This document shows positions 11,493 to 22,639 of a DNA stretch of 64,000 nucleotides, piece after piece. The notes beneath the pieces were generated by a model. That model saw only the letters and a program-made list of their open reading frames with translations. It ran no database searches and was not told the origin of the DNA. This DNA is from Cristatella mucedo. Its lineage: Eukaryota > Bryozoa > Phylactolaemata > Cristatellidae. How positions within the stretch are numbered: position 1 is the first letter of the stretch; each line of letters begins with the position of its first letter. The stretch lies in assembly GCA_009760855.2 (NCBI GenBank), contig WPIO01000031.1, positions 1,137,001 to 1,201,000 of the forward strand, given 5' to 3'. The position numbers and the translations under genes were made by a program.

Positions 11493-12295
11493 ATGGAGGC
11501 GCCAAACGCGCTAAAAGAAAATAATGGAGGCACTAAATGGGCTAAAAAAAAGAAATAGTGGATACGCTGCAGGACCTAAAATCAAATAAAGGCGCTGTAT
11601 ATCCTGGAAGGAATTAGTAGAGGCGTTACATATCCTCGCTGTTAATAAATGATGGATAAACTGCATGGTCTAGAAGGAGAAAATGGAGGCGATGCATCAA
11701 CTCGTACCGCGTCGTTCACGCGTAGAGCCAGCACAATTTCTACTACTGTCGCAGTCCCCATAGCAGGCTGTTCAACATGGTCGCCAGGGTCTGTTTATAT
11801 TTAAGTTAAAAGAAAAGTTATACAGTTGTATGTTTAGCTTAGAGTAATAGTATTTTGGGTGTAGTGCTTAAAGGTTGAATGCTTTTGGAGTCGTGGTTTA
11901 GAGTTTAGTGGCTAGCTTTTGTATTTTCTCGGGTTTGAGGTTCTGGCTCAGGGTTTTGGATTTTAGGGTTCGGGCTATAGTGCTTAGGTTTCAGAGAGTA
12001 ACTCTAAGCAGTAAAGATTTTTTAAATGTGTTTAATTAATGTAAATATAAACAGATAATGGTGGCTGTGTTGAAAGACCTGCTATGGTCGCTGCGCCCAT
12101 AGAAGAAAGTGAGCTGGCTTTACGCTTGAACGAAGCAGTACTAGCTGTATATATTTCCTCGACGGAAATAACGGAAGCGCTACTTGGAGCAATTAGATAA
12201 TTATGGAAGTGCTAGGCTAGCTAGAAAGAAATAATTAAGGCACAACGTAGCCTAGAAAGAAATCAAGTAGGCGCTCAGAGAAGCAGCCTGCGAGA
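11493..12295. repeat. Degenerate minisatellite of 30-34 bp units, split by a MITE
   Basis: Seven or so diverged units at 11493-11705 share ATGGAGGCGCT, then ACATGGCCTAGAAG and a AAATA spacer. About four more units lie at 12160-12295 on the far side of the inverted-repeat element. The array reads in the same direction on both sides, so the element appears to have inserted into it. Confidence 0.6.
11712..12142. mobile_element. MITE-like element with ~95-bp terminal inverted repeats, copy 1
   Basis: The left arm (from GTTCACGCGTAGAGCCAGC) and the reverse complement of the right arm (GTTCAAGCGTAAAGCCAGC) align over roughly 95 bp, both continuing through TAGCAGGCTGTTCAACA-like sequence to TCTGTTTATATTTA. 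The interior contains several GGGTTT / TTTTAGGGTT motifs. A second copy is at 36550-37008. No coding capacity is seen. The transposon superfamily is not assigned and target duplications are not clear. Confidence 0.65.
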
Positions 12296-12299
12296 GCTC

Positions 12300-13995
12300 A
12301 AGTTTGCAGTCGATCTCTTAAGAAAGTTTACGAACAAAATAACTAACAAAATAGCAAAATAACTTCAGGGATTCCTAAGACATCAGAATTTCCAGATATC
12401 TACTTTTGAAATTCTTTCAATAGCAAGGCAAGCAGGTGAGATCGACCTTTCCGAACCTTATCATGCTGACTGGCAATTCTAGCACTCTGCGGCATTTCTG
12501 TTGACTGCTTTACGCAGCCACCGCAGAACAACCGAAAGGACAATAGATTTTTAATAAGCTGCAACAGCTCACCCCAGATAGGCTTACTCAACCACGGCCT
12601 CTATTGATGTCATACTGTTTTCCTAAAGGCTTATAAAGAATACTGTTAGTAATTCAAATCAATTGTAATTAGTGTGGGTCTATCGTAGCAATGTTAAAAT
12701 CAGAAAAATTATGCCCTAATTTGTTGTCTTTTAATTACATTTGGTACAATTGTAGGTAAATGAGTTGCAAGTCTTTAGGCTCACTAAGCCGCTAGAACCA
12801 GGAAAATGAGTCATATGACGTATTACGTATGATACCACAATTCTTACTAATGCCAGTCGTGTCTACTCAAGGTCAGGACTTGGCCCTTGTGCTTGATCTA
12901 CATTTGTTCTTCCCGCGGGCCTGGTGTGGAATTTTCTAATTGCACAGATCTGGGCAAGCCGAACAGAAGCTATGGTGTCCGGGCGATGACATCATTCACG
13001 CAAAATGGCTGTTACTTGGCAGTAAATAGCCACTTCATAATACGCATGAATTACCATATTATACCAGGATTTGTCGCTCGAGAACGTCGCTACTTAGTTA
13101 GAGCGGAACTTATAAGTCACTACGTCGACAGCTCCAGTCTTTAGCACTGGTTTGGTAAACCGGAAGCTATGGGATCATTTCCAGTGGCAGCGAAATTTAA
13201 TTACTTTTAGTTCAACTGCAGAGTGACTGTGTTTTGTTAGCGTTTCGAGACAATCATTATTAATTAAGGAAAACTAACTTACTATAGATATAACCGCGTG
13301 AACCCCCACTACCTGCCTGCCGCTAAATCGCTTGCAGCCATGCAGTTCAGGTCAAATGCTTTGCGTGCCCGTTCTGTGCGAGCACAAAAAACTTTACGGT
13401 GGTTTTTACTTTCGGAAGCAGAAATTCTTAATTATAAATCAGACGCGTAGCATTATTCATTGTCACAGCCCGCTAATGCTCGCTAGCTTAGAGAGATTCT
13501 CATACTACAAAGAATTTAGCAAATATTAGCACCAGCAGCTGTGCACTCCTCCGAAAACAAGTAGTTTGGGCTATTAAAAATTAAATCAATGTAGACCGGC
13601 AAAAAATTTTCTCAGGGCTATCTAAGACGACGCTATGGAAGAAAGGATAGTCGATTAATTCAATGAAGGGCAACGAAGGGAGTGTCTGCACGATCGAATT
13701 GAACGACGATTGAGTTCTTTCTGACAGGCACGCCCATCCATTTTGAATCACTAGGATGCAGAGCCAGAGTTTCGTTCTTAACGCAGGGACGCGGACATCT
13801 CGGACCTACTAATCACTTTACCATGTGTACAGCCGAAATCACACACCCACTGAGGCTGTGACAGCGTCGTCGTTTGCCGCACCCGCTTGACACGGTCTCA
13901 TTGGACGCTGACTTGTTCAATTAATAGGGCAGGGGTAAAATGCTAATGCGGTGATTGCACGAGGGCTCTGCAGCTGTTGAACGCTTTGTTTGTAG
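12300..13995. other. No gene recognised
   Basis: AT-rich with scattered short open frames but no paired splice sites or repeat family that I can name. Confidence 0.35.
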
Positions 13996-14180
13996 AGTCA
14001 GCAGGACGATGGCGGCGGGTCGGTCGAGAGAACACTTCCGGGGATCCTGCTCATCGGCTTCCCGCTGATCAGCGCCGTGGCACTAATGATCGTGTGGCGG
14101 CAGAGGACCATGATGCCGAGCAACGGCTTCTACGCGTTGCTGGAAGTCTTCGATTGCTTTTGCCGCTTCCTGCTGTCGTG
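13996..14180 (+). CDS. Possible terminal exon with a transmembrane helix
   Basis: Seen: after the T-rich acceptor GCTTTGTTTGTAG (ending 13995), a frame reads through to a TGA at 14178-14180. It encodes a hydrophobic segment (GILLIGFPLISAVALMIVW) followed at once by RQR, the pattern of a membrane-spanning helix with a positive cytoplasmic flank, then a short tail rich in Phe and Cys. The entry phase is 0 (or 2 with another AG). That does not fit the phase-1 donors of the large gene, so it would belong to another transcript. It is GC-richer than its surroundings. The last 18 nt of the frame (TTCCTGCTGTCGT core) are repeated just after the stop. No upstream partner exon was found. Confidence 0.35.
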
Positions 14181-14867
14181 AACTAAGCCACTTCCTGCTG
14201 TCGTTAGCCCCCTTCCCGCGGCAGCGAACGGGCTGCTGCAACAGAGCGTTAACTCGGCGTGCGCTTGCAACGGCCACCATGAATATCGTGTGGTCATCAC
14301 CATCGGTTTGTGTCTCTTTGTCAGAGAGCGACACGGCTAGAAATACATTGACACTGGTGCAAAGTTATCAAGCATGTTCATTTTTCTCGTCGAGCTAATT
14401 CTTTGACAACAATCCTCGATTCGCGCACGCGTGACCTGTGACGTGACCTGTGAAACATGACCTGTGGAAGGTGCTCTGGCTGAAAAGACGCTCTTGTTTG
14501 TTTTTGCGAAGCTCATTCGTCGAGCGGGAGGATTTCGAGTCAAATCGCCTGAAAGCACCTGACTAGAGATGAAGTTTTCTTAGGAGAACTAAAAATGAGT
14601 TCAATTTTTTATACATCTCCTTCACCGACAGCAGTCGCAGCGCAAAACTATTCTTCAACGTATTGTCAACATTTTCAACTTGTCCAAAGTTGAGGTCGCC
14701 AGCACTCCACTTGGCTAGCCACAAAATAAGACTTCGAAATTTCTAGCCTCATCTCGTTTGATATCTAAAATTGCTGTGAAAATGGAACGGTAGTAATTGG
14801 TTCACGCAAAACAAGAAAGAAAAGCTTCACGCATCGATGCACAGGCTCTTGCGCAACCGACTGCGAT
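14181..14867. other. No gene recognised
   Basis: Contains a short direct repetition of GTGACCTGTG-like motifs at about 14428-14466. Nothing else is supported. Confidence 0.35.
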
Positions 14868-15195
14868 GTTCCTGCGATGAAGATCCCCTGACCTGACCAC
14901 ATTCAAAAGGAACCTATAAACACACCTATTTAGGACAGCACTTAGTGGGTCCCTGTGATTCGTCTTTGATGTGCTTATGCGTGCTGACACTGTGCATTCT
15001 GCCACTAACCACATTTGCATGCTGACCCTGTGCATGTCACCCCTAACCATATTATTCATCTCGTTTGTTTTCAAGCATGATTTTACTTACCATCCAATTG
15101 CATTTCACTTTACAGCAAATGTAAAGCGCCTAGAGAGAGATTGAGTTCTCTGAGGGCGCTTTATCAAGTGAATTATTATTATTATTATTATTATT
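14868..15195 (+). mobile_element. LINE family A, 3' end only
   Basis: Starts within the end of the RT open frame (matching the CCTGACCTGACCACATT stretch of other copies) and includes the 3' UTR. It ends with AAAGCGCCTAGAGAGAGATT, AGGGCGCTTTATCAAGTG and an (ATT)n tail. It is 5'-truncated, as is typical of L2/CR1-type insertions. Confidence 0.85.
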
Positions 15196-15644
15196 ACGCT
15201 GCACTTTTCGCAGCGTCATAACGGGCTTTGTACGCCTTACGTTCAATCGCACAATCTGTAGGGTACGACTGAGAGCTTTCAGCAGATCTCGCAGCTGTCA
15301 GTACATCCACTAAACAATTTATAAATGCAGCAAGGGGCTAGGCACCAGTGAATAAGAGATGCATGTCCGATTAATTTGCTTTTAAAAACGCTCATTTATT
15401 AAAGGCGGCAAGGCGGTAACTGCATGAAGCTGGTGGAAGTGCAGCTGCAAGAGAAGATTTCGATACTGGAGTAATGAAGTTTAAGTCTAAATAAAAGAGC
15501 CACAGACGAAGGCAAGTAGGCATCTTGAAACTTAAAACAAGGAGCTTCCTCGATTCGATGAAACGTGGCGAGGAGCCACGAAGCGCTGCCGCCTCAGCGC
15601 ATCGGCCCAGGTGTGCGACTAGTTTCTATTAGAAGTTATTAAGG

Positions 15645-16163
15645 GGAACTGTCGCTCACTTTTATAGGTCACTTATTCTTTGGCTCCAGACTATCTCTCA
15701 GATCTACTCCCCCACCAGGCCAAGCATCGTACCACCCGCTTTTCGGAATCCAGCAGTCTACCAATACCTCGTACAAACCTCAAATCTTTTGGAGACCGTG
15801 CATTTAGATCGTATGCTCCCAAAGCCTGAAATCACTCCCGACTTGCGTCAGAACATCCCCTGACTTGACCACATTTAAAAGAAACTTAAAAACACACCTA
15901 TTTAGGACAGCATTTAGGGGGTCCCTGTGATTCGTCCTTGTTGTGCTTATGCGTGCTGACACTGTGCATGCTGCCACTAACCACATTTGCATGCTGACCC
16001 AGTGCACGTCAGCCCTAATCATTTTATTTATTTTGTTTATAAAGCATGATATTACTCACCATTCCATTGCATTTCTCTTTGCAGCAAATGTAAAGCGTCA
16101 AGAAAGAGATTGAGTTCTCTGAAGGCGCTTTATCAAGTGCATTATTATTATTGTTATTATTAA
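15645..16163 (+). mobile_element. LINE family A, truncated copy
   Basis: Begins in the RT C-terminal region (encoding the LAPDYLSDLLPHQAKHRTT-like segment, with damage) and ends with the same 3' UTR and (ATT)n tail as other A copies. It is frame-damaged and lies about 450 bp after another A copy in the same orientation. Confidence 0.85.
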
Positions 16164-17448
16164 CTGGCCTGGTCATTCTTCCGCTGGCTGCTTAAGAAAG
16201 TCCGGCGATTGGCCTTTCTAACTGAGGGTGCAGAGCATTCTAGTTTGTCATGCCTTGCAATGGTCCGAATCAGAGCTTTAGCTCGGCCGTACGTGGCTTT
16301 TAGCCAGGAATCTGGATTCATTCTAATTTGTTGGGGAACGTTTAAATTTTATTTATTTCACCACATTGTAAAAATGGCTCTTAGCAATTATTCAGTCGTG
16401 CTAATCTGGAAATTGGCATGCTGCCACGCGACTATCCCAATCCCCTAACTCACCCCAGGGGGAAAACAGCGAGCCCCTCTTTCTATTGTCTTTCTTCGTC
16501 GTCGAAACTTTTCAGATCTTTTATAAGGCAAACCGTGAATACCGAGACGAATATAAACACGAAAATCTCAAACTCGCAATATTCTGAGCTGGAGCTATAA
16601 TCGTAGCTGGCTGATTTATTACAATGACAGCTGCGGCTCCAGAGCTCCGCTGCTGAATCTCTGCGGATGAACGCAAAGACACAACAACATGGTTTACGCT
16701 GAAAAGTTAAATCATTGTGACGACATACCAAGCCGTCACCGACAACGTGCAATCCAACATGGAGAACACAGGCAGCTAGCTGATAAACAGGACTCAACAT
16801 ATCGCTGCCAGCTGCTACATTACTGTACCAGGTATTCCCATAGAAAAAGTAGGATGGCGCTGTTAGTAATCATAGTAATGAGTTTTTACTCCTTAAGGAA
16901 AATAATTATCTTGCACTGACTGTGCGGTGAAATTGAGTTAAACTGCACCTTTCACTGAGCTGGAGATAAACGCGAGTGAAAAAATGAACGCGAGCTTTAG
17001 AACCTTAGAACCTTTTGAACCTTAGATAGATCCTTAGATAGACTATACCCGTTCTGCTAGCAATGCAAACTACTACAGAAAGTAGTAGTATAAATATGAG
17101 ATAGAATTTTAGAGAACAAGATAGAGACAGAGAGGAAGAGGATGAACATCTAAATAACTTGGATTTTCATACCACCATTGTGTGATTTTAAGCATAATCA
17201 CATGCAGGATAACTATTTATAAACAATTCTATCAGCTTTAACTTGTCCATTCGGTAGTGATCGCTTGCCTTAAACTGTCACGTCTGTAGAATCTCCACTG
17301 TACGGAGTGTTGTAAATTCAACAGTTGCAGTCCAGCTAATCATAGCAAAAAGATTTTCAATTTTGAAGCGAAGCAATGGGCTGAATCGGTTGGAAAAGAA
17401 ATATTTTTGACGTACCTTAACATTTTGGTAATGCTCAACCACTGCTAG

Positions 17449-17451
<3 letters not shown>
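16164..17451. other. No gene recognised
   Basis: Short open frames only; no splice-supported exon and no named repeat. Confidence 0.35.

Positions 17452-17534
<83 letters not shown>
17452..17534. repeat. (GA)n microsatellite
   Basis: About 83 bp of almost perfect GA dinucleotide. Confidence 0.97.
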
Positions 17535-17537
<3 letters not shown>

Positions 17538-17999
17538 GAGAAATGCGCTGGCCACTCCATTATTTCACTAAATATCACAAGTAAAATAAGTTCCAAATAA
17601 AAAATATGCTATTAAAAAACACTGGAATTTAATGCATCCACAAAGTTCGGTGATATGTGGCAGCTGTGCAGCTGAGCGAGTGGACGCGCGCGAGCAACTG
17701 GCGCGGCCCGGCGCTCGCTGGAATAGTAATGGCGGAGTTGCAAGTGTCAAAGGGGTTGCCGGCGTTCCTCCAAGCCCGGCTACTAATTGCAGTTGAGCGG
17801 AGTAGAGTAGTTTCTAGTTGCACTCTACTGTCTACGCTGCACGGCTATGAATGTCGCGAGAAATATTTCGCGACGCACAACAGGCTCATTTGTCATTTTA
17901 GAGATACTATTTTCGTAGGCATTTCCAAGCGGCGCTCCTGCTCTGCATTCATTGCCACCGCTCCCAGCGGTTCGTCAAACGCTGTAAGCGCTCTCCATT
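17535..17999. other. Unassigned stretch with an open frame
   Basis: A frame open from about 17657 runs into the following S1 SINE. Its first half is GC-rich, but I find no acceptor or donor that makes it convincing as an exon. Confidence 0.25.
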
Positions 18000-18122
18000 G
18001 CTCCCCAAGAGAACTTAATCTCTATTCAGGCGCTTCACATATGACTCTGGGCTCGAGCACACGACCTCAGCTAGACCTCAGTCTGGGGCGAGCACCTTAA
18101 CCGCTGTACCAAACCAGCTCAT
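18000..18122 (-). mobile_element. S1 SINE
   Basis: Minus-strand copy. In plus orientation the tail (CCAAGAGAACTTAATCTCTA) comes first, then the B-box region (GGGCTCGAGCACACGACC), then the A-box end (ACCGCTGTACCAAACCAGC). It matches the copy at 30953 in reverse. Confidence 0.8.
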
Positions 18123-18304
18123 TATGCTTCGAGAGCGCAGCGAGGCGAGGTCCACCCACCCCTATGCATAGTTCGCCTGCAGAAAACCCCATGACCGCGT
18201 GACTTAGCGTATATCAATTTCAGAGTCAGCAATAGCTGGGAACTACCAAAACAGCCAACTACTCGAATGCTCGCCGGATTTCGCGGTGCCAGTTCGTTCG
18301 AGCA

Positions 18305-18440
18305 AGTTCTTTAAATAAATAAATAAATATTAGCCAATTTAGCAGCCTCATTTATATAGCGGCAAAAGAGCCTTAACGGCTATCCAACCGCTTTCAGTTA
18401 AAAATAAAGAATCGTCCACAGTAAGATTCAAATCCACGTT
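18305..18440 (-). mobile_element. S2 SINE fragment
   Basis: Reverse-oriented. A (TTTA)n tail appears here as TAAATAAATAAATA, then the body (TATAGCGGCAAAAGAGCC, ACGGCTATC), then a diverged head with TTCAAATCC. It shares order and motifs with the S2 copy at 62100-62290. Confidence 0.6.
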
Positions 18441-18744
18441 ATTGGTCGCGAAAAGCGCGAACATTTGCGTCCTTGGCTATCAAGAAATTTACAGCATGTT
18501 AATTATTTGCAGACGTAATAAAAAAAGCAACTACAATAATTATGCAAAACGGTGCAAGTACCTCGGCTTGCGTCACCAAGCTTTCGCTAGGAGAGGCAAA
18601 GGGGGAATGACGCCCAGCACTGCTCGTTTTGGCTCGCTGAGAGGCAGCAAATGAAGCCGCGGCTTCCATTGGCCCGTCATTGACGCGCAATTATGCTGCC
18701 CCAGGCTACTGGCCTAGCTACACGGCGTTCGATTGGCCTAAGTA

Positions 18745-18905
18745 TTAGCGCCGTAGGTAAGGTGCGTGGTCTTCGCGGCACCGGTCATGGGTTCGCGGTC
18801 TGCAGTGGGCTGTCCTTTAATGGCCTCTGCAAGCGGAGGTGATAGCCGTTAAGAGCCTTCTGCCGCTATCCAAAATGAGATTGTTAAATCAGCTAAACTT
18901 ATTTG
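18745..18905 (+). mobile_element. S2 SINE
   Basis: The tRNA-like head (GTAGGTAAGGTGCGTGGTC, then CATGGGTTCGCGGTC) is followed by the S2 body (TGTCCTTTAATGGCCTCTGC, GGTGATAGCCGTTAAGAGCC, CCGCTATCCAAAA) and ends in AATCAGCTAAACTTA. It is diverged. Confidence 0.7.
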
Positions 18906-19023
18906 CACTTCACTCAATCCAGGTCGAGGGTCGAGTAATACAGCTGGCAATTAGCTGCAGCCCTCTACGAGCGAGACTGATTGCCGCTAATTTTCTTCTG
19001 CAACTAAATGGACGAAGCTGTTA

Positions 19024-19200
19024 AGGTGAGCCGTGATGGCACACTGGGTAAGGCGGTTGCTTTCATGACCTCGGTCCCGAGGTCGTGGGTTCGATTGCTG
19101 TGGTGGGCGGTCCTTTATCGCCACTGCAAGCGGCGTGATAGCCATAAAGGCTCTTCTGTCGCTATACAAAAAGCGGCTGTTTAAACAGCTAGGATTAAAA
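19024..19200 (+). mobile_element. S2 SINE, best plus-strand copy
   Basis: The head starts GAGCCGTGATGGCACACTGG and has the B-box-like GGTCGTGGGTTCGATTGC. The body reads GGCGGTCCTTTATCGCCACT, GCGTGATAGCCATAAAGGC and GTCGCTATACAAAAAGC. The fit to A-box and B-box internal promoter motifs supports RNA polymerase III origin. Confidence 0.75.
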
Positions 19201-20219
19201 CTGAAACGGCGTAAAATGAGTAGGAACGTGTGCATATATACAGTGAGCAGCAATGCTCATTGGTGGCCAGCATTAAGGTATCAAGAGAAGCCGTTGCACT
19301 TTGACTTGCAGCATGGCCTTCATTGGCCCAGGCTTACGTTCGTGACTACTGAATGTCTTTGCGACACGCATACCATAGCTCTTAAGAGCTGCGCGTGTCG
19401 CGTTCTCAGGCCTTCAAGCTTATAACGCTATTAATCAAGAAATTATATGAGAACGAGTGCGATGAAGGTTGACCATTGATGACATCTGATGATCACGTGT
19501 AGTTGCTCGGACACACAGGTGACAGGTGATATCTCTGGTGTTAGCAATGCAGAGTGAGGCAATTATTGGCTGTCATCTCACGTGGGCGTATTTTAAGCTG
19601 CTTCTATGGTACGTAGCAGTATATCGAAGAACTAGTTCTGTGTATGTTGATCACATGACTCTGAAGTTCAGCACGCACAAGGTCTCCCTCTCTCTCTCTC
19701 TCCCTCTCTCTATTGCTTTTACTCGAAGCTGTTCCGCACGTATGTAAGAAGTGAAACCACGATACAAATGCGGTTTCTCTGAAAGCTTGGAAATAAAGCC
19801 TCCGGTGTATCAAGCTAAGTAAAGGAATACAACTGATGTAAACAGGGTAAACAGGTAGTCATTCTGATTATGCATCGAGTAGGATAAGCTACCATTAAGA
19901 ATACGGTCGATATCTTACTCAGCTGATTTATTTTAAAGTTGTAGTCAAATCTTTACAGTCTTCGTGAGTCGAGCGGAAGGAAACACCACACAAAAAGTTC
20001 TCTAGAGTCCTGAAAGCCCCGCACGAAAAAGACGCCATTACGTGATATTCGCACAGCCATTTCGAGTACGTAAAGCTTAGGAAACAATCATGAACTGTGT
20101 CGTCATTTTCCATCTGCTGGTTAGATCACTCGCTTTTTCGATGACAGAATCAATAGAAATTCTTGCCTTTAAGGTGCAGGTGGACTCTGGAAAATAGTCT
20201 GTGCTTGAAGTCACGCTTC
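19201..20219. other. No gene recognised; short (CT)n at 19682-19711
   Basis: Only a pyrimidine (CTCTCT) microsatellite of about 30 bp is definable. Confidence 0.4.
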
Positions 20220-20251
20220 GGGGGGGGGGGCAGGGGGGGGGGGGGGGGGGG
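20220..20251. repeat. Poly-G tract
   Basis: Two G runs (11 and 19) separated by CA. This could form G-quadruplex structure, and its length in an assembly is unreliable. Confidence 0.9.
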
Positions 20252-22639
20252 CGTAGAAGCAGCTCCTGACGTGCTCTGCATTATCGCCGGTGGGAGATGC
20301 ACAGTGTGCGAGGGCTGCAAGTCACCCCTGACGAGACTCGGGGAAAATCTTTTTCCCTACCCAAGCTGAGTGTGCGTTTATAAAAGTAGACCAAGTCATG
20401 TTCCGCGCGAGACGAGGTAAAGCCTCGCGCACAGAGAGTGACTTTACTAACTTTAGGGCGATGGAAATGTTGCCACTAACGCACTATAGCGACTGGTCAC
20501 TTCTCCATTGGCTCGTAACGGTGCTAGAACTTGCCGCCGCGTGACGAATACCAATGCCACCCCTCGTGACAAATCGCAGCACGGCTAACGAGTCGTACGA
20601 GGCTGCGTCGATGCGTTTAGGCGAGTAGGTGGCTTGAATCACGTTCGCAATAAAGAGGGCCTGTACGTTAATTTAGCAAGTCCGTATGCGCAACGCAAAG
20701 CACACTATTCGTCGCCGACTAGGCTGAGTGGTGTCTGAAAATCCACAGCGTGCACCTCAGGTTTGATGCCTAGAGTGCAACTGAACCGGTAGGCTCGAAT
20801 TAAGGGGCGTAACTGACTGCATGCTACACGACCGCGGTAGGGTGTTATGCAGCCTAACAATAGATTGCGACATACGGTTCCCAGTAGTTATAACTCTGGA
20901 GTTAGCACGTACAAATTAGGTATAAAAGAAAAACCCTGATAAAATGAGTTGCATTAGGTGGCAGCATTCTTCTTCAGCATCTCTTTAGGCTCTTTAATAA
21001 ATTTGTACCGAGAACTTGTAAGCATGTTCTTTCTCGCTGACGGCTGTCACAGTAAAGAGCTGGACTTGAAAGGCTCTTCTGATTACTCGGACGTTCGTGT
21101 CGTGAGCCACTTCACTAGCTGGAGACAGGCGAGCCCCTCTTAAGCTACAGCTCTTTCTCAATAAATAACCGAAACGGTCTCTCAGCTAGAATACCCATTA
21201 TTAGATTAGTACACACAGCCGAAAGAGGAGCAGATCTGCCTGCACGGCTGTACGAGTTGTTAAAACACTGACAGAGTATTCTCAGGACTAGTCTTATAAA
21301 CCCCGCCTTGCCTACCTTTACTTCAGTTAAACTCCTTATGGGTATTACGGACAACATCCAGCGGAGCTCTTACAAGCATACGCATACTGGCAAGCTTTTC
21401 GAAGCGCAGGAGAATGCTAAGTGAAGATAAATCGGTACAAAAAACCTACCAATTTTGCTATTACAGCACTCCAACTGAGCAACCATAGCACGATCGTTCA
21501 CTCATGACTTTTGTTGATGTTTAGGTAGCTATACATGCATGCAGATTACGGCATTGTATTTAATAAATTTTAAAGTGACTCGAATCATTGCAAAAGAAAG
21601 CGTGTAGAAATTATGGTATGCAGAATGAGTACTCGTAAAAGTTTCCAGAATCGAAAAAATGCAACACGAAGAGGAAACGTGAGAGCACAGATCGACGAGC
21701 GTTGATTTACTCGCGAGGTCGATGAGCTTTCCTCCATCGTAAAGCATCGTGTGGTACTTTTAGAAATATCAGTACATTGCACATCACCCTACGTCTGCAT
21801 CACGTTATAAGGCACATTACGAGAGTTGAGAAAAATTTAATTTGCACGTAACGCAGACGCCATCTACTGCATGAAAGTAGAGTAGCTAGGCAGCTTATCT
21901 AGTATCAGAATAAAAGTCCACACATTCTCAACAATTTGCCGCGTAGCAATAATGAAGTGAGTTAAACCAGTCATAACCTCTACAGTTTCTCTAATAGGCA
22001 CTAAAAGAACGAGCCTTAAGTTCCTCAAATCTTCAGTAGAGAATAACGTACTGGACACTCGTTCATTACCATTAGGCCATTACCAAGATTTCTTATAAAA
22101 TCATAAACTCTGATTATCCAGCAGTATATTGCATTCGTATTTCAGCACGGGAAGCTCCAAATATTGCCAACACCTGAGCTACGGCGATCACGTTATCGCC
22201 CACGAAACGTTCTAGATTGACAGTCATTAGTAAATTTAATCCATCTGCCGTCATTTTCACTCGTAATTTCTGGCTTTATAGTAGCTTCTGCATTACTCAC
22301 TAAGAATCGCTTTTTAGCCGTGACATAGACGTTCGCGACTTCTAACTTTTGCTTCCGACGTGACTCTTTCTTTGGTGGCACCTTATTTAGAAATTTACTT
22401 ACTTTTGGTTATACGTGGTTTTAAAACTCACAGAAGTTTAGCATGGGCATTTTCTGCATTAAAAATATTTGTCCAAGCAGGCACACGATATTTCTGTCAG
22501 TCCATTGCTTTAGTAAAGGCCAAGCAAAAATATCGTTGAATCACAGAGTCAAAATGGAAACAATGCTGGTGTCTACGATCAACCATCTCTTTAACCATTC
22601 CCAGATTACTCTCTACATAATGAGCCTTGTGTTGATCTA
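20252..22639. other. No gene recognised
   Basis: A minus-strand open frame at 22193-22381 (Lys-rich, starting PPKKESRRKQ) looks less random than most, but has no start codon and no clear donor. A possible tRNA-like motif lies at about 20722-20776. Nothing firm. Confidence 0.3.

Noticed and set aside
17452-17534. GA tract as a regulatory GAGA site
   Set aside because: An uninterrupted dinucleotide run of this length is best treated as a microsatellite; there is no nearby promoter evidence.
20722-20776. Possible tRNA gene (TAGGCTGAGTGGT and CAGGTTTGATGCC)
   Set aside because: The internal promoter motifs are weak, and I could not fold a full cloverleaf with an acceptor stem. It is at most a diverged SINE head.
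22193-22381. Lys-rich minus-strand exon
   Set aside because: There is no ATG, a weak acceptor and no consistent donor; a single uncorroborated frame.
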